Assembly (NCBI GenBank): GCA_964436825.1
Contig: CAYTEO010000014.1
Span: 1 to 53,759, forward strand
Source of the DNA: CAYTEO01 sp964436825
GTDB lineage: Bacteria; Krumholzibacteriota; Krumholzibacteriia; LZORAL124-64-63
DNA length: 53,759 bases
Direction: 5' to 3'
Positions 8,519 through 17,256 of this stretch are shown in pieces. The notes beneath the pieces were generated by a model. That model had not been told where the DNA came from. It ran no database searches and saw only the letters and a list, made by a program, of their open reading frames with translations. Positions within the stretch are counted from its first letter, which is position 1; each line of letters opens with the position of its first letter. A program made the position numbers and the translations under genes.

Positions 8519-9699
8519 GCCGCCTGCGTGTCCGTCATGTCATGTCGACCGTCCTGCTGATCGTCCTCGCCGTGGGCCTGCTGGCCCCGTCGCCGGCGAC
8601 GGCCCGCCGCAGGCGCGAGGACCCGGCCTTCACGGCGGCTGCCGCGAGGTGGCTCGCGCCGCTGCGCCGCCGCCTGGAGGGGATCCGCAAGCGGGGCGGC
8701 CTGCGCTACACCCCGACGACCTTCCTGGCCGCAGACACCGCCCTGGTCAGGCTGGAGGAGAGCCTGCGGGCGCGGCCCGACACGGCGGTCGCCCCCCAGC
8801 CGGAGTACGACCTGGCCCGCCTGGCGGTGGGCAAGGCCGACGCCCGCATCGCCACGGTCCAGCGGTGGCGGGGCCACAAGTACGGCTGGGAGGCGGCCGC
8901 CGAGGACTACGACGCCCTGGTGGCCGACGTGGCGTCCGTCGTCCGCGTCTCGCTGCCGGAGACCCTGCTGGGGCCGGCGGCCGGTCGCGCCGCCGTCGAT
9001 TCCCTCTACAGCCGGCTGTTGCAGTTGCGGACCACCGCCGATTCCCTGGCCGGCGCCAACCGCCACCTGGCCATCCTGGCCGGTGCCGAGCAGTCGGCCC
9101 GCGACAGCCTGGTGGAGGCCCTCCGGGGCGAGGTCTCCCTGCTCCGCAAGCGGGTCTGGGACCTGGAACTGCGGGCCGAGGCGGTGGAGGCCGACCGGGG
9201 AGCCGTGGCCGCCGAGGTCCGTCGCCAGCGGGAGCGCGAGGCCTTCCTGCGCAGCGTCCAGGAGCGCTTCGCCGGGGGGCGTGGCGAGGTCCTGTTGACG
9301 CCGGACGGGACGATCCGCCTGCGGCTGACGGGGCTGCACTTCGCCTCGGGCAGCGCCTGGCTCAACCCCAGGTACGACCCGCTGCTGGACGACGTGGCCG
9401 ACGTCCTGCGCCGGATGCCCGGGGCGACGGTCCGTGTCGAGGGACACACCGACGACAGCGGGTCGCGGGAGGTCAACCTGCGCCTGTCGCGGCAGCGGGC
9501 CGCCAAGGTGGCCGCCGCCCTGGCCAAGCGCCTGCAGCGACCGGTCGACGAGTTCACCGTCGTCGGTCTGGGGCCGGACCATCCCATCGCCGCCAACGAC
9601 ACGCCGGCCGGCCGGGCCCGCAACCGGCGCATCGAGGTCGTCGTCACGCCGCCCTCGCCGGCGGGTGGGACCGGCGTCGGGCCGGACGGTGACCGATGA
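8515..9699 (+). CDS. OmpA-family envelope protein with coiled coil
   Basis: A 394-residue protein with a Sec signal (M-S-T-V-L-L-I-V-L-A-V-G-L-L-A near residues 8-22), a long helical middle region rich in Ala, Arg and Glu (about 40-255), and a C-terminal OmpA-like peptidoglycan-binding domain. The last includes V-E-G-H-T-D-D-S-G-S and a closing R-N-R-R-I-E-V-V-V. There is no obvious outer-membrane beta barrel, so it is likely a periplasmic protein gripping peptidoglycan. Four-nt overlaps join it to the glycosyltransferase and to the histidine kinase, suggesting that the two-component system monitors or controls the envelope. Confidence 0.92.
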   Translation: MSRLRVRHVMSTVLLIVLAVGLLAPSPATARRRREDPAFTAAAARWLAPLRRRLEGIRKRGGLRYTPTTFLAADTALVRLEESLRARPDTAVAPQPEYDLARLAVGKADARIATVQRWRGHKYGWEAAAEDYDALVADVASVVRVSLPETLLGPAAGRAAVDSLYSRLLQLRTTADSLAGANRHLAILAGAEQSARDSLVEALRGEVSLLRKRVWDLELRAEAVEADRGAVAAEVRRQREREAFLRSVQERFAGGRGEVLLTPDGTIRLRLTGLHFASGSAWLNPRYDPLLDDVADVLRRMPGATVRVEGHTDDSGSREVNLRLSRQRAAKVAAALAKRLQRPVDEFTVVGLGPDHPIAANDTPAGRARNRRIEVVVTPPSPAGGTGVGPDGDR

Positions 9700-10817
9700 A
9701 CAGGGATGCGGCATCGGGTCCCGTGGTGTCCCCGTGGCGCCTGCTCGGCTGGGTGATCGTCCTGCTGCTGACCGCCCTGGTGACCTTCCTGCACTACACG
9801 ACCTCCTTCCACCTGCCCGGGGCCCACGGCATCTACCGCCGTCTCTACTACTTCCCCATCGTCGTCGGCGCCTTCCTGGGGGGCTGGCGGGGTGGGGTGG
9901 GGACGGCCCTGCTGGTCTGGCTGCTCTATCTGCCCCACGCCTACGGACTGATCGGTTTCGATCCGGCGCCGACCCTGGAGAAGAACCTGGAGACGCTCCT
10001 CTACCTGGCCATCGGCCTGCTGAGCGGCCTGCTGGTGGAGCGGGAACAGAAGGCGCTGCGCGAGGCCCGGGCCACGGCGGAACGGTTGCGCCGGGCCATG
10101 GCCGAGAAGGAGGCCATGGAGCGCGAGCTGATCCGGACGGAGCGCCTGGCGGCGGTGGGGCTGCTCTCGGCGGGACTGGCCCACGAGATCCGCAACCCCC
10201 TGGCATCCATCAAGGGGGCCGCCGAGGTCCTGGCCGGCGAAGGCGTGGCACCGGAGACCCGGAAGCGGCTGCTGGCCATCCTGCGCCGGGAGACGGACCG
10301 GCTCAACGGCGTGCTGAGCCGTTTCCTGGCCTTCGCCCGACCCTCGCGCGGCGAGGTGGAGACGTTCGACCTGGCGGCCGAGGTCCGGGAGGTGGCCGAC
10401 CTGGTCCGCGGCGGCGGCGAGGGGGCGGAGCTGACGATCCGGGCGCCCGGTTCGGTCCCGGTACGCGGCGACCGCGACCGGTTGCGCCAGGCGCTGTGGA
10501 ACCTGGTGTTGAACGCCTGCCAGTTCGCCGGCGAGGAAGGGCACGTGGAGGTCTCGGTGACCGACGTCGACGACGGCGTCGAGGTGCGCATCGCCGATGA
10601 CGGCCCCGGCTTCGAGCCCCAGGCCCTGGAGAAGCTGGGCACTCCGTTCTACTCGACCCGCGAGGGCGGTACCGGCCTGGGACTGGCCGTCGCCCTGCGC
10701 GCGGTCCGCGACCACGGGGGACGCCTGACCGCCCGCAACCGGCCCGAGGGCGGGGCGGAGGTCGTCCTGACGTTGCCCCGGGAGGGACACGATGGCCAAG
10801 CTGCTGCTGATCGATGA
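9696..10817 (+). CDS. membrane histidine kinase (NtrB-like)
   Basis: A 373-residue sensor kinase. Three or four hydrophobic segments (about 14-34, 50-68, 70-82, 98-115) form the N-terminal membrane sensor, followed by a coiled-coil linker, the HisKA phosphoacceptor H163 in A-H-E-I-R-N-P-L-A-S, and a HATPase domain with the N box (W-N-L-V-L-N-A-C), G1 (D-D-G-P-G-F) and G2 (G-T-G-L-G-L). There is no large periplasmic domain, so it may sense membrane or lipid state. It overlaps its cognate response regulator by 26 nt. Confidence 0.95.
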   Translation: MNRDAASGPVVSPWRLLGWVIVLLLTALVTFLHYTTSFHLPGAHGIYRRLYYFPIVVGAFLGGWRGGVGTALLVWLLYLPHAYGLIGFDPAPTLEKNLETLLYLAIGLLSGLLVEREQKALREARATAERLRRAMAEKEAMERELIRTERLAAVGLLSAGLAHEIRNPLASIKGAAEVLAGEGVAPETRKRLLAILRRETDRLNGVLSRFLAFARPSRGEVETFDLAAEVREVADLVRGGGEGAELTIRAPGSVPVRGDRDRLRQALWNLVLNACQFAGEEGHVEVSVTDVDDGVEVRIADDGPGFEPQALEKLGTPFYSTREGGTGLGLAVALRAVRDHGGRLTARNRPEGGAEVVLTLPREGHDGQAAADR

Positions 10818-12141
10818 CGACGCCAGCCTGCGCGAGGTGATGACCGTCATCCTCGCCGAGGCGGGTCACGAGGTCGTCGTCGCCGCGGACGGGGAGGAGG
10901 GGATCGCCCTGGCGCGGCGCGAGGCGCCGGACCTGGTCCTGACCGACATGCGCATGCCCGGCCTGGACGGGATGGAGGTGCTGCGGCGACTGGGCGGTCC
11001 CGAGGGGCCGGTCGTGCCGGTCGTCGTCCTGACCGCCTACGGCACCGTCGAGCAGGCCGTGGCGGCCATGCGGGCAGGGGCCAGCAGCTACCTGTTGAAG
11101 CCGTTCGAGAGGGACGAGCTGCTGCTGACCATCGACCAGGTCCTGGAACACAAGGCCCTGCGGGAGGAGAACCGGCGGCTCCACGCCGTCCTGGCCGACC
11201 GCCCGGCCGGCGCGATGCCCTTCCTTTACGCCTCGCCGGCCATGGAGGAACTGGCCGCCCGCATCCGCCAGGTGGCGCCCTCGGACGCCTCGGTGCTGGT
11301 GGTCGGCGAGAGCGGCAGCGGCAAGGAGCTGGTGGCCCAGGCACTCCACGACCTCTCCCCGCGCCGGGAAGGACCGCTGGTGGCGGTCGACTGCGCCGCC
11401 CTGCCGGAGAACCTCGTCGAGGCGGAGCTGTTCGGCCACGAGCGGGGCGCCTTCACCGGCGCGGAGCGGGCCCGCCGCGGCCGGTTCCGGGCCGCCGACG
11501 GGGGGACGCTCCTGCTGGACGAGATCGGCGAGCTGCCGCTGGCCGTCCAGCCGCGCCTGTTGCGGGCGCTGGAGACCAGGCGTGTCACGCCCGTGGGATC
11601 GGAAACGGAGGTCTCCGTCGACATCCGCCTGGTCGGGGCGACGAACCGCGACCTGGCCGCCGAGGTGGCCGCCGGCCGCTTCCGGGAGGACCTCTACTAC
11701 CGCCTGGCCGTCGTCACCCTCAGGGTCCCGCCCCTGCGCGAGCGTCCCGAGGACATCCCCCTGCTGTGGGCGCACTTCACCCGGCTGCACGCCGGGGTCG
11801 ATCTCCCCTCGACGCCGGCCCTGCTGCGGGCCCTGGCCGCCCGTCCCTGGCCGGGCAACGTGCGGGAGCTGAAGAACCTGAACCAGCGCCTGGTCCTGCT
11901 GCGACGCGGCGACGTCCTCGACGTGCCCGACCTGGAGGCGGCGGCCGAGACGCCCGCCCCCGCCGGCTGGCCCGGCCCGTTGCCGGAAGGCGGTATCTCC
12001 CTGCCGGAGCTGGAGAAGGAGCTCATCCGCCAGGCGCTGCGGCGGTCGGGGGGGAACAAGAGCCGTGCCGCGGAGCTGCTGGGCATCCCGCGGCACGTTC
12101 TCGTCTACCGGCTGGAGAAGTACGACCTGACGGTGGACTAG
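10792..12141 (+). CDS. sigma-54-dependent response regulator (NtrC family)
   Basis: A 449-residue protein with an N-terminal receiver domain (phosphoacceptor D52 in T-D-M-R-M-P-G and the conserved K103), a central AAA+ domain with Walker A G-E-S-G-S-G-K-E at 172-179 and the sigma-54-contacting G-A-F-T-G-A at 219-224, and a C-terminal Fis-type helix-turn-helix (K-S-R-A-A-E-L-L-G-I-P). The complete GAFTGA loop means it should activate sigma-54 promoters. The candidate sigma-54 promoter at 20486 could be a target, but nothing here proves it. Its TAG stop overlaps the convergent isochorismatase-like gene by 4 nt. Confidence 0.96.
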   Translation: MAKLLLIDDDASLREVMTVILAEAGHEVVVAADGEEGIALARREAPDLVLTDMRMPGLDGMEVLRRLGGPEGPVVPVVVLTAYGTVEQAVAAMRAGASSYLLKPFERDELLLTIDQVLEHKALREENRRLHAVLADRPAGAMPFLYASPAMEELAARIRQVAPSDASVLVVGESGSGKELVAQALHDLSPRREGPLVAVDCAALPENLVEAELFGHERGAFTGAERARRGRFRAADGGTLLLDEIGELPLAVQPRLLRALETRRVTPVGSETEVSVDIRLVGATNRDLAAEVAAGRFREDLYYRLAVVTLRVPPLRERPEDIPLLWAHFTRLHAGVDLPSTPALLRALAARPWPGNVRELKNLNQRLVLLRRGDVLDVPDLEAAAETPAPAGWPGPLPEGGISLPELEKELIRQALRRSGGNKSRAAELLGIPRHVLVYRLEKYDLTVD

Positions 12142-12737
12142 ACCCGTTTCCGGAGGGACGGGGGCGCGGGCAGCGGGTTCTCCTTGAGGATGTCGGCCAC
12201 CGCCTTGAAGTCGTCCGTCCGGGCGACCTTGAGGATCTCGAACATGACCATCTCCGTCGTCATGACCTGGACCCCGATGTCCCGCAGGTAGGCCAGCGCC
12301 AGGTTGCGGTTGCTGACCTGGCGCGAGGAGACGGCATCGGCGGCCACGACGACCTGGTAGCCGTCGTCGACCAGGTCGCGGGCTGTCTGGTAGACGCAGA
12401 CATGGGTCTCGATCCCGCACAGGACGATCTGGTCCCGGTGCAGCGCGTGGAGCTGGGCCAGGAACTGGGCGTCTCCGGCGCAGGAGAAGCTGATCTTCTC
12501 CAGGGGCTCGAAGCGGGTCGGCAGCGAGGCCAGCTCGGGCACCGTCCCGCCCAGCTTGCGGGGATAGTGCTCGGTGACCAGCAGCGGGATCTCCAGCCGG
12601 TCACAGAACCGGATCAGGCGGGAGCAGTTGGCCAGCACCAGCTCCATGTCGTGGATCAGGGGACGGAACAGCTCCTGGACGTCGACGACGACCAGGCAAG
12701 CTCGTGTCTTCTGGAGGCGTGGCGGCAGGATCGGCAT
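12138..12737 (-). CDS. isochorismatase-family cysteine hydrolase
   Basis: A 199-residue protein of the cysteine-hydrolase superfamily with the expected Asp-Lys-Cys triad: D19 in V-V-V-D-V-Q, K81 in L-E-K-I-S-F and C114 in G-I-E-T-H-V-C-V-Y-Q. The compact form lacks any extra domain and resembles YcaC-like and nicotinamidase-like hydrolases, whose substrates vary. It follows the DUF6125-like gene by 21 bp on the same strand and so may share its message. Confidence 0.9.
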   Translation of the reverse strand: MPILPPRLQKTRACLVVVDVQELFRPLIHDMELVLANCSRLIRFCDRLEIPLLVTEHYPRKLGGTVPELASLPTRFEPLEKISFSCAGDAQFLAQLHALHRDQIVLCGIETHVCVYQTARDLVDDGYQVVVAADAVSSRQVSNRNLALAYLRDIGVQVMTTEMVMFEILKVARTDDFKAVADILKENPLPAPPSLRKRV

Positions 12738-12758
12738 CTTCTCCCTCCGGTTGCTCGT

Positions 12759-13283
12759 CTAGGTGTCGTCCTCGGCCAGGCGGAACTCCCAGCGACAGTA
12801 CCACGAATCGGGATGCGGGTCGGGCGGGCAGCCCAGGCAGGTGACCCGCAGCCGCGGGTCGATGGTCCGGGCGAAGGTCTCGTACTCGACGATCCCCACC
12901 GGCTTGCACGGGAAGTCCGGCAGGCCGCGGCGGGCGCGGGCCACCTGGACACGGCAGCTCGACATCTCGAAGACGCAGTGGGTGTCGCTCTGCTCGACGA
13001 TCCGCTGCTCGTTGAGGATCGCGTAGAGGCGATGCTGCAGGCAGGCGACCAGGGCCGGGATGCCGCCCCCGGGCTCGATGCCGAGGCGCTTCATGATCCG
13101 CTTAGCCTCGATGGGGGAGAAGCGGGACCAGGCGTTGGCGTCGTGTTCCATGGCCTCGTCCATGCCCTGCTTGGCCTCGATGGACTGGAACCAGAGGCCG
13201 TCGTGGGCCAGCCAGAGCTTGGCGGCGTCCTCCAGCCAGTCGATCAGTTCCTCGCGGGTCATCCCTTCCAGGCGGTCGCGCAT
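12759..13283 (-). CDS. DUF6125-like cytosolic protein
   Basis: A 174-residue soluble protein. Recognisable traits are an N-terminal L-I-D-W-L-E-D-A-A-K-L-W-L-A-H-D-G-L-W-F, the G-I-E-P-G-G-G-I-P-A-L segment, and a C-terminal part with conserved cysteines (M-S-S-C-R-V-Q, L-P-D-F-P-C-K, C-L-G-C-P-P-D). These match, from memory, a conserved bacterial and archaeal family annotated only as DUF6125. The cysteines and histidines could hold a metal or a small ligand. No enzymatic role is established. It starts 4 nt after the phospholipase-D-like gene ends. Confidence 0.75.
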   Translation of the reverse strand: MRDRLEGMTREELIDWLEDAAKLWLAHDGLWFQSIEAKQGMDEAMEHDANAWSRFSPIEAKRIMKRLGIEPGGGIPALVACLQHRLYAILNEQRIVEQSDTHCVFEMSSCRVQVARARRGLPDFPCKPVGIVEYETFARTIDPRLRVTCLGCPPDPHPDSWYCRWEFRLAEDDT

Positions 13284-13287
13284 GATG

Positions 13288-14547
13288 TCATTCCTTTCGG
13301 CGCGGCGGCCGGTAGTCCCGGCACGGGTCGACGGTCTCGACGTAGGGGCCGTTCCAGCCCTTCTCGAAGAACCGGTTCAGCTCTCCGGCCACGCTCTCGC
13401 CCGCCATCAGCAGGCTGACGTTGCGGGAGGCGGCGAAGTAGTCCGGAGCCCAGTTGGCCGTTCCCAGCCAGGCCTCGTCCTCGTCCTTGACCAGGTACTT
13501 GCAGTGTTCGACCCGGGCGAAGGGGACGAAGCCGCCCGACCAGGGCGGGATGTTGCTGAAACGGACCTCGATGTTCTCCAGGACGGCCAGGCTCTTGACG
13601 TACGGGAGCTGGGAGCGGCGCTTGGCCCAGTTGGAGAGGATGATCTGGACCTGGACGCCGCGGGCGGCGGCCCGGCGCAGTGCGTCGTCGAGGGTGGCGT
13701 CGAAGTCGCCGCCGTGGCCTCGGGGCGAGTAGGAGAGCAGCTGCAACCGCAGCCTCCGCTCGGCCCGGTCGATCATCCCCACCAGCAGCGGCAGGTCGTG
13801 GGGGATCCCGTCGGGCAGGCCCCCCGGCGGGCTGGCGGCGAGGCGGACCGAGACGGGGCCGCCGTAGGGGGTCGTCAGGAGCCAGGGGCCGGGCTGGAGG
13901 TCGCCGCCGGCGGGCGGCTCCTCGCCGGCGGCCAGGGCCCAGTCGGTGGCGAAGATCGCCTGCAGGGCCCGGGCCAGCGGCTCGCAACGGACCCGGGCGC
14001 CCAGCTCGCGGATCTGGCTCAGGGCCCGCCAGTCCCAGTTCTGGCTGCCGACGAAGAACTCCCGCCCGTCGACGACCATGAACTTGGCGTGCTGGATGCC
14101 GCCCCACCGGGACCGGGCGTCCAGCAGCCGCGATGCGGCGCCGGGCCAGCCGGCGACCGTCGCGGGGATCTGCGGGTAGGTGCGGGCGAAACCGCGGTCG
14201 CCCAGCAGCTCCACGGCTACACCCCGGTTCGCCGCGGCCCGCAGGGCACCGAGGACCCGATCGAGGGGATCGTCGGCATCGTCGGGGTCGTCGCTGAAGT
14301 AGAAGGACTCCACCTGGACCGTGCGGCGCGCCGCACCGATCATCGACCGCCAGACGTCGGCGGCCTGGGGCAGCTCGGGCAGGTCGTAGACCGTTTCCAG
14401 CGGCACGCTCTCGACCAGTTCCAGGGATCCGACCGGTTCGGCGGGTGCGGTCGCCGCGACGGCGGCGGCCAGGGTGATCCAGGCGAGGCAGCCGCAGAGC
14501 AGGAGCGCGAGGCGGCGGTGACGGTGATGGCGCTGACGTGACACCAT
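13288..14547 (-). CDS. secreted phospholipase D-like protein
   Basis: A 419-residue protein with a signal peptide (basic start, then L-A-L-L-L-C-G-C-L-A-W-I-T-L-A) and two intact HKD motifs: H153-A-K-F-M-V-V-D followed by G-S-Q-N-W, and H348-C-K-Y-L-V-K-D followed by G-T-A-N-W. Both halves of a PLD active site are therefore present. The protein should act in the periplasm or outside on phosphodiesters (phospholipids or nucleic acids); the substrate is unknown. ATG 14547 is chosen because AAGGAG lies 8 nt upstream and the signal peptide begins there. It is the first gene of a three-gene minus-strand group. Confidence 0.9.
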   Translation of the reverse strand: MVSRQRHHRHRRLALLLCGCLAWITLAAAVAATAPAEPVGSLELVESVPLETVYDLPELPQAADVWRSMIGAARRTVQVESFYFSDDPDDADDPLDRVLGALRAAANRGVAVELLGDRGFARTYPQIPATVAGWPGAASRLLDARSRWGGIQHAKFMVVDGREFFVGSQNWDWRALSQIRELGARVRCEPLARALQAIFATDWALAAGEEPPAGGDLQPGPWLLTTPYGGPVSVRLAASPPGGLPDGIPHDLPLLVGMIDRAERRLRLQLLSYSPRGHGGDFDATLDDALRRAAARGVQVQIILSNWAKRRSQLPYVKSLAVLENIEVRFSNIPPWSGGFVPFARVEHCKYLVKDEDEAWLGTANWAPDYFAASRNVSLLMAGESVAGELNRFFEKGWNGPYVETVDPCRDYRPPRRKE

Positions 14548-14656
14548 GGCGGCGACTCCTTCGTGCGAGGTGGACCGGTGAACGATAACATCCCCGGCCG
14601 CCGGTGGCGAGGGAAGTGCCGGAGTACCCTTCTGCTCACAACCGTGGAAAAAGCAC

Positions 14657-14686
14657 TTGATCGGATCTATTAAATCGTGATAAGGT
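14657..14686 (+). promoter_or_regulatory. candidate promoter upstream of the riboswitch-like leader
   Basis: TTGATC at 14657-14662 and TAAGGT at 14681-14686 (18-nt spacer), with TGA just before the -10 as in extended -10 promoters. It lies in the most AT-rich part of the gap, and a transcript from it would begin about 65 nt before the riboswitch-like element. Confidence 0.35.
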
Positions 14687-14754
14687 GGCAGGCGTGGAGG
14701 GGAATTCCGACCACCCGCCTGGTTCGGATGAGGTGGCGGTCGGCCCGCAGGGGG

Positions 14755-14845
14755 AGCGGGTTTCAGGGGTACCTGCCTGCGTTTCCGGCATTCCGCAAAG
14801 CCATCGTACCCGTCCTGTAAGCGATGCGGTTCAGGTGAACCGTAC
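14755..14845 (+). ncRNA. candidate cyclic di-GMP-I (GEMM) riboswitch
   Basis: The element carries in order: GGTTTCA (14759-14765), CAGGGG and ACC, a TGCC/GGCA stem, the signature CGCAAAGCC (14794-14802), a CATCG/CGATG stem, and TGAACC (14836-14841), which can pair with the first segment to close P1. The order and spacing resemble GEMM-I aptamers (A-GGG-CAAACC ... CGCAAAGCC). The P2 loop and the 3' side of P3 deviate. CGGTTCA/TGAACCG (14827-14842) forms an alternative hairpin that would exclude P1, a possible switching helix. Downstream is a secreted protein gene, a common type of c-di-GMP target. Judged by eye only. Confidence 0.5.
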
Positions 14846-14880
14846 GGGGGACATGTTTCATTTGCACAGGAGGGACCACC

Positions 14881-15942
14881 ATGCGCAGACTGATCCTGAT
14901 CGTCATGATCCTCGCACTGGCCACGGCGGCCTTCGCGACGGACCTGGGCAACTCGCGGCGGTTGCCGACCAAGGCGCCCGGCGTCCAGTTCGTGCCCCAG
15001 GATCCGGGCAGCCGTGTCGGCGGCGACAACATCGCCTCGGCCGTCATCATCCCCGGCCTGCCGTTCACCGACAGCGGCAACACCTGCCAGTACACCGACG
15101 ACTACGACGAGACCTGCCCCTACAGCGACTCGACCTCCCCGGACGTCGTCTACAGCTTCACCCCGGGGGTCAACATGTCCGTCACGTTCGACCTCTGTGG
15201 TTCCCAGTACGATTCCAAGGTGTACGTCTACGACAGTGCCATGGTGCCGGTGGCCTGCAACGACGATTACTACTACGATGAAACCTGTGGTTACTACACC
15301 TCGCTGCTGGAGGGCGTGGCACTCACCGGCGGGATGACCTACTACATCGTCGTCGACGGTTACGGTGGTGACTGCGGGGACTATGTCCTGAACGTCGTCG
15401 AGTACTCGCCGTGCATCGTCGAGTGCCCGACCGACGCGGTGGCCGAGGGCGAGCCCCCGCTGGGCTTCGGGTACGTGGACGACTACAACGGTGGTTGCAA
15501 CAGCGCTCCCTTCGTCATCCAGGCGATCGACTGGAGCAACGCCGACGATCCCAACGGTGCGGCCTGGCTGTGTGGTGTCAGCGGCTGGTACTCCGACGGT
15601 GCCACCGACTTCCGCGACACCGACTGGTTCGAGGTGACGGCCGCCGCCGACGGGACCATGGAGTTCACCGTCACGCCCGAATACCCGGTCAACATGTTCG
15701 TCCTGAACACCGACTGCGGCGACATCCAGGTCCTGTACGAGGCCGCGCCCCTGGCGTGCGAGACCGGGACCCTCACCTGGCCCGTCCAGGCCGGCGATGT
15801 CTACTGGCTGTGGATCGGTCCCCAGGAGTTCACTGGTCCGGTCGACGAGTTCACCTACTTCATGACCGTCAGCGGCAACACCTTCACGATCGTGCCCAAC
15901 CAGGACACGAGCTGGGGGACGCTGAAGAGCCTGTATCGGTAG
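14881..15942 (+). CDS. secreted protein with pre-peptidase-C-like domain and C-terminal SWG..K..YR motif
   Basis: A 353-residue Cys- and Asp-rich exported protein (signal MRRLILIVMILALATAAFA). Its first half (D-V-V-Y-S-F-T-P, then G-M-T-Y-Y-I-V-V-D-G-Y) resembles the beta-sandwich of bacterial pre-peptidase C-terminal domains. Its second half has Y-V-D-D-Y-N-G-G-C-N-S, shared with the tandem paralogue at 16174. The final residues T-S-W-G-T-L-K-S-L-Y-R match the ends of other secreted proteins here. AGGAGGG precedes the ATG. No catalytic motif is visible; a surface or matrix role is possible. Expression may be controlled by the leader at 14755-14845. Confidence 0.85.
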   Translation: MRRLILIVMILALATAAFATDLGNSRRLPTKAPGVQFVPQDPGSRVGGDNIASAVIIPGLPFTDSGNTCQYTDDYDETCPYSDSTSPDVVYSFTPGVNMSVTFDLCGSQYDSKVYVYDSAMVPVACNDDYYYDETCGYYTSLLEGVALTGGMTYYIVVDGYGGDCGDYVLNVVEYSPCIVECPTDAVAEGEPPLGFGYVDDYNGGCNSAPFVIQAIDWSNADDPNGAAWLCGVSGWYSDGATDFRDTDWFEVTAAADGTMEFTVTPEYPVNMFVLNTDCGDIQVLYEAAPLACETGTLTWPVQAGDVYWLWIGPQEFTGPVDEFTYFMTVSGNTFTIVPNQDTSWGTLKSLYR

Positions 15943-15962
15943 GTATTCACTTTCCACCTCGA

Positions 15963-15990
15963 GAGGGGCCCGGGCCGTCGCCCGGGCCTC
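15963..15990 (+). terminator. hairpin after the first secreted paralogue
   Basis: GGCCCGGGC (15967-15975) pairs with GCCCGGGCC (15980-15988), and outer GA/TC pairs extend the stem around a small bulge. Only TTG follows, so it resembles the other U-poor hairpins that end genes here. Confidence 0.5.
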
Positions 15991-16173
15991 TTGCCATAAA
16001 ACCTGGTGTGACGGTAGTATCTATCCTGTTTATTGACTGTCTATATTCGTTGGTTGTTGTCGCCGGGCATGTTACCTTCGCGCAGTCCGGGCACGTCCCG
16101 GCATCCATAGCGGCGCTAGATGTCCCGCCCCGTCTCGCGGCTTCCCGGAGGAACCCGAGACCAGGAGGGAACG

Positions 16174-17227
16174 ATGCGACGCACCTTGCTCACGAGTATG
16201 ATCCTGCTGTCCCTGGCGGTGGCGGCCGCCGCCGCCGTGGCGCCGACGTCGGCCCGCGGTCCCGACCGCCCCGCCCTGTTCCCCGCCAGCGGTAGGCAGG
16301 GAGGCGATGATGCTGCCTCGGCCTTCGTCATCCCCGGCCTGGCCTTCCTCGACACCGGCACGACCTGTGGTTACGCCGACGACTACCTGGCCGATTGCGA
16401 GAAGGACGGTCGCGTGTCCACGGCACCGGACGTCGTCTACTCCTTCACGCCCGAGGCCGACGTCCACGTCTCCATCTCCCTGGAGGGCTCGGACTACGAC
16501 ACGGTGCTGAAGGTGCTGGACCACCTGCTCGTCCCCGTCGCCTGCAACGACGACTGGTACGACCTGACGTCCTACCTGCCGGACGTGGCCCTGGCAGGCG
16601 GCGAGACCTACTACATCGTCGTCGACGGCTGCGGCGACGAGTGCGGCCACTACCGCCTCTCGGTCGAGACCTACACGCCCCCCGAGCCGTGCGAGCTGAC
16701 CTGGGCCACTGACGTCGTCGACGAGGGTGAGCCGCCGATCTCCGATGGGTACGTCGACAACTACAACGGCGGCTGCAACAGCGACCCGTTCGTCATCCAG
16801 ACCATCGACTGGGTCAACAGCGTCGACGACGGCTACGCGGTCCTGCACGGTGTCGAGGGGGGCTACTCCTTCGAGGGCAGCGATTACCGCGACACGGACT
16901 GGTTCGACGTGACCGTCGGCGAGAGCGGGGACATGGAGCATGGAGTTCGTCGTCGAGGCCCAGTGGCCCTGCGTCATGTTCGTTCTCGCCCCCGACTGCG
17001 AGTCCACCACCGTGCTGTACCAGGCCAGCGTCGATCCCTGCGCACCGACCACGCTCTCCTGGACCGGCACTCCCGGCGAGCATTACTGGCTCTTCGTCGC
17101 CGCGGACGGGTTCGGCACCGAGGGCGCCCCGGTGGGGGACTACGTCCTGAAGGTGCGCGGCCACGCCTACACGATCGTTGCCGACGAGCCGACGAGCTGG
17201 GGCGCGGTCAAGACCATGTACCGCTGA
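16174..17227 (+). pseudogene. frameshifted paralogue of the secreted SWG..K..YR protein
   Basis: From ATG 16174 (AGGAGGGA upstream, signal peptide MRRTLLTSMILLSLAVAAAA) the protein follows its neighbour at 14881 closely: D-V-V-Y-S-F-T-P, E-T-Y-Y-I-V-V-D-G, Y-V-D-N-Y-N-G-G-C-N-S. At 16932-16945 the sequence CATGGAG occurs twice in tandem, and the frame shifts there. Removing one copy restores D-M-E-F-V-V-E and continues in frame through 17227 to the expected end E-P-T-S-W-G-A-V-K-T-M-Y-R. As written, the first frame runs on to 17367 with unrelated residues. It is either a recent loss-of-function or slippage duplication, or an assembly error. The ancestral product would be about 348 residues. 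Confidence 0.85.
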
Positions 17228-17256
17228 CCCCCGTCGCGGGACGGCCGGAAGAACGA

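Larger units (their letters stand above)
14548..14880. other. 333-bp divergent intergenic region
   Basis: This gap separates the phospholipase-D-like gene from the first secreted paralogue. It holds an AT-rich stretch around 14655-14690 (candidate plus-strand promoter), then a long structured leader with a candidate c-di-GMP riboswitch, and AGGAGGG just before the ATG at 14881. I see no further gene in it. Confidence 0.7.

Noticed and set aside
12138..12141. Overlap of response regulator and isochorismatase-like genes as a sign of error
   Set aside because: The genes are convergent and merely share CTAG, whose two strands both supply a TAG stop; both proteins end normally.
16033..16047. TTGACT with TATATT nearby as promoter of the second secreted paralogue
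   Set aside because: The spacing between the two elements is only a few bases and no good -10 lies 16-18 nt after TTGACT.
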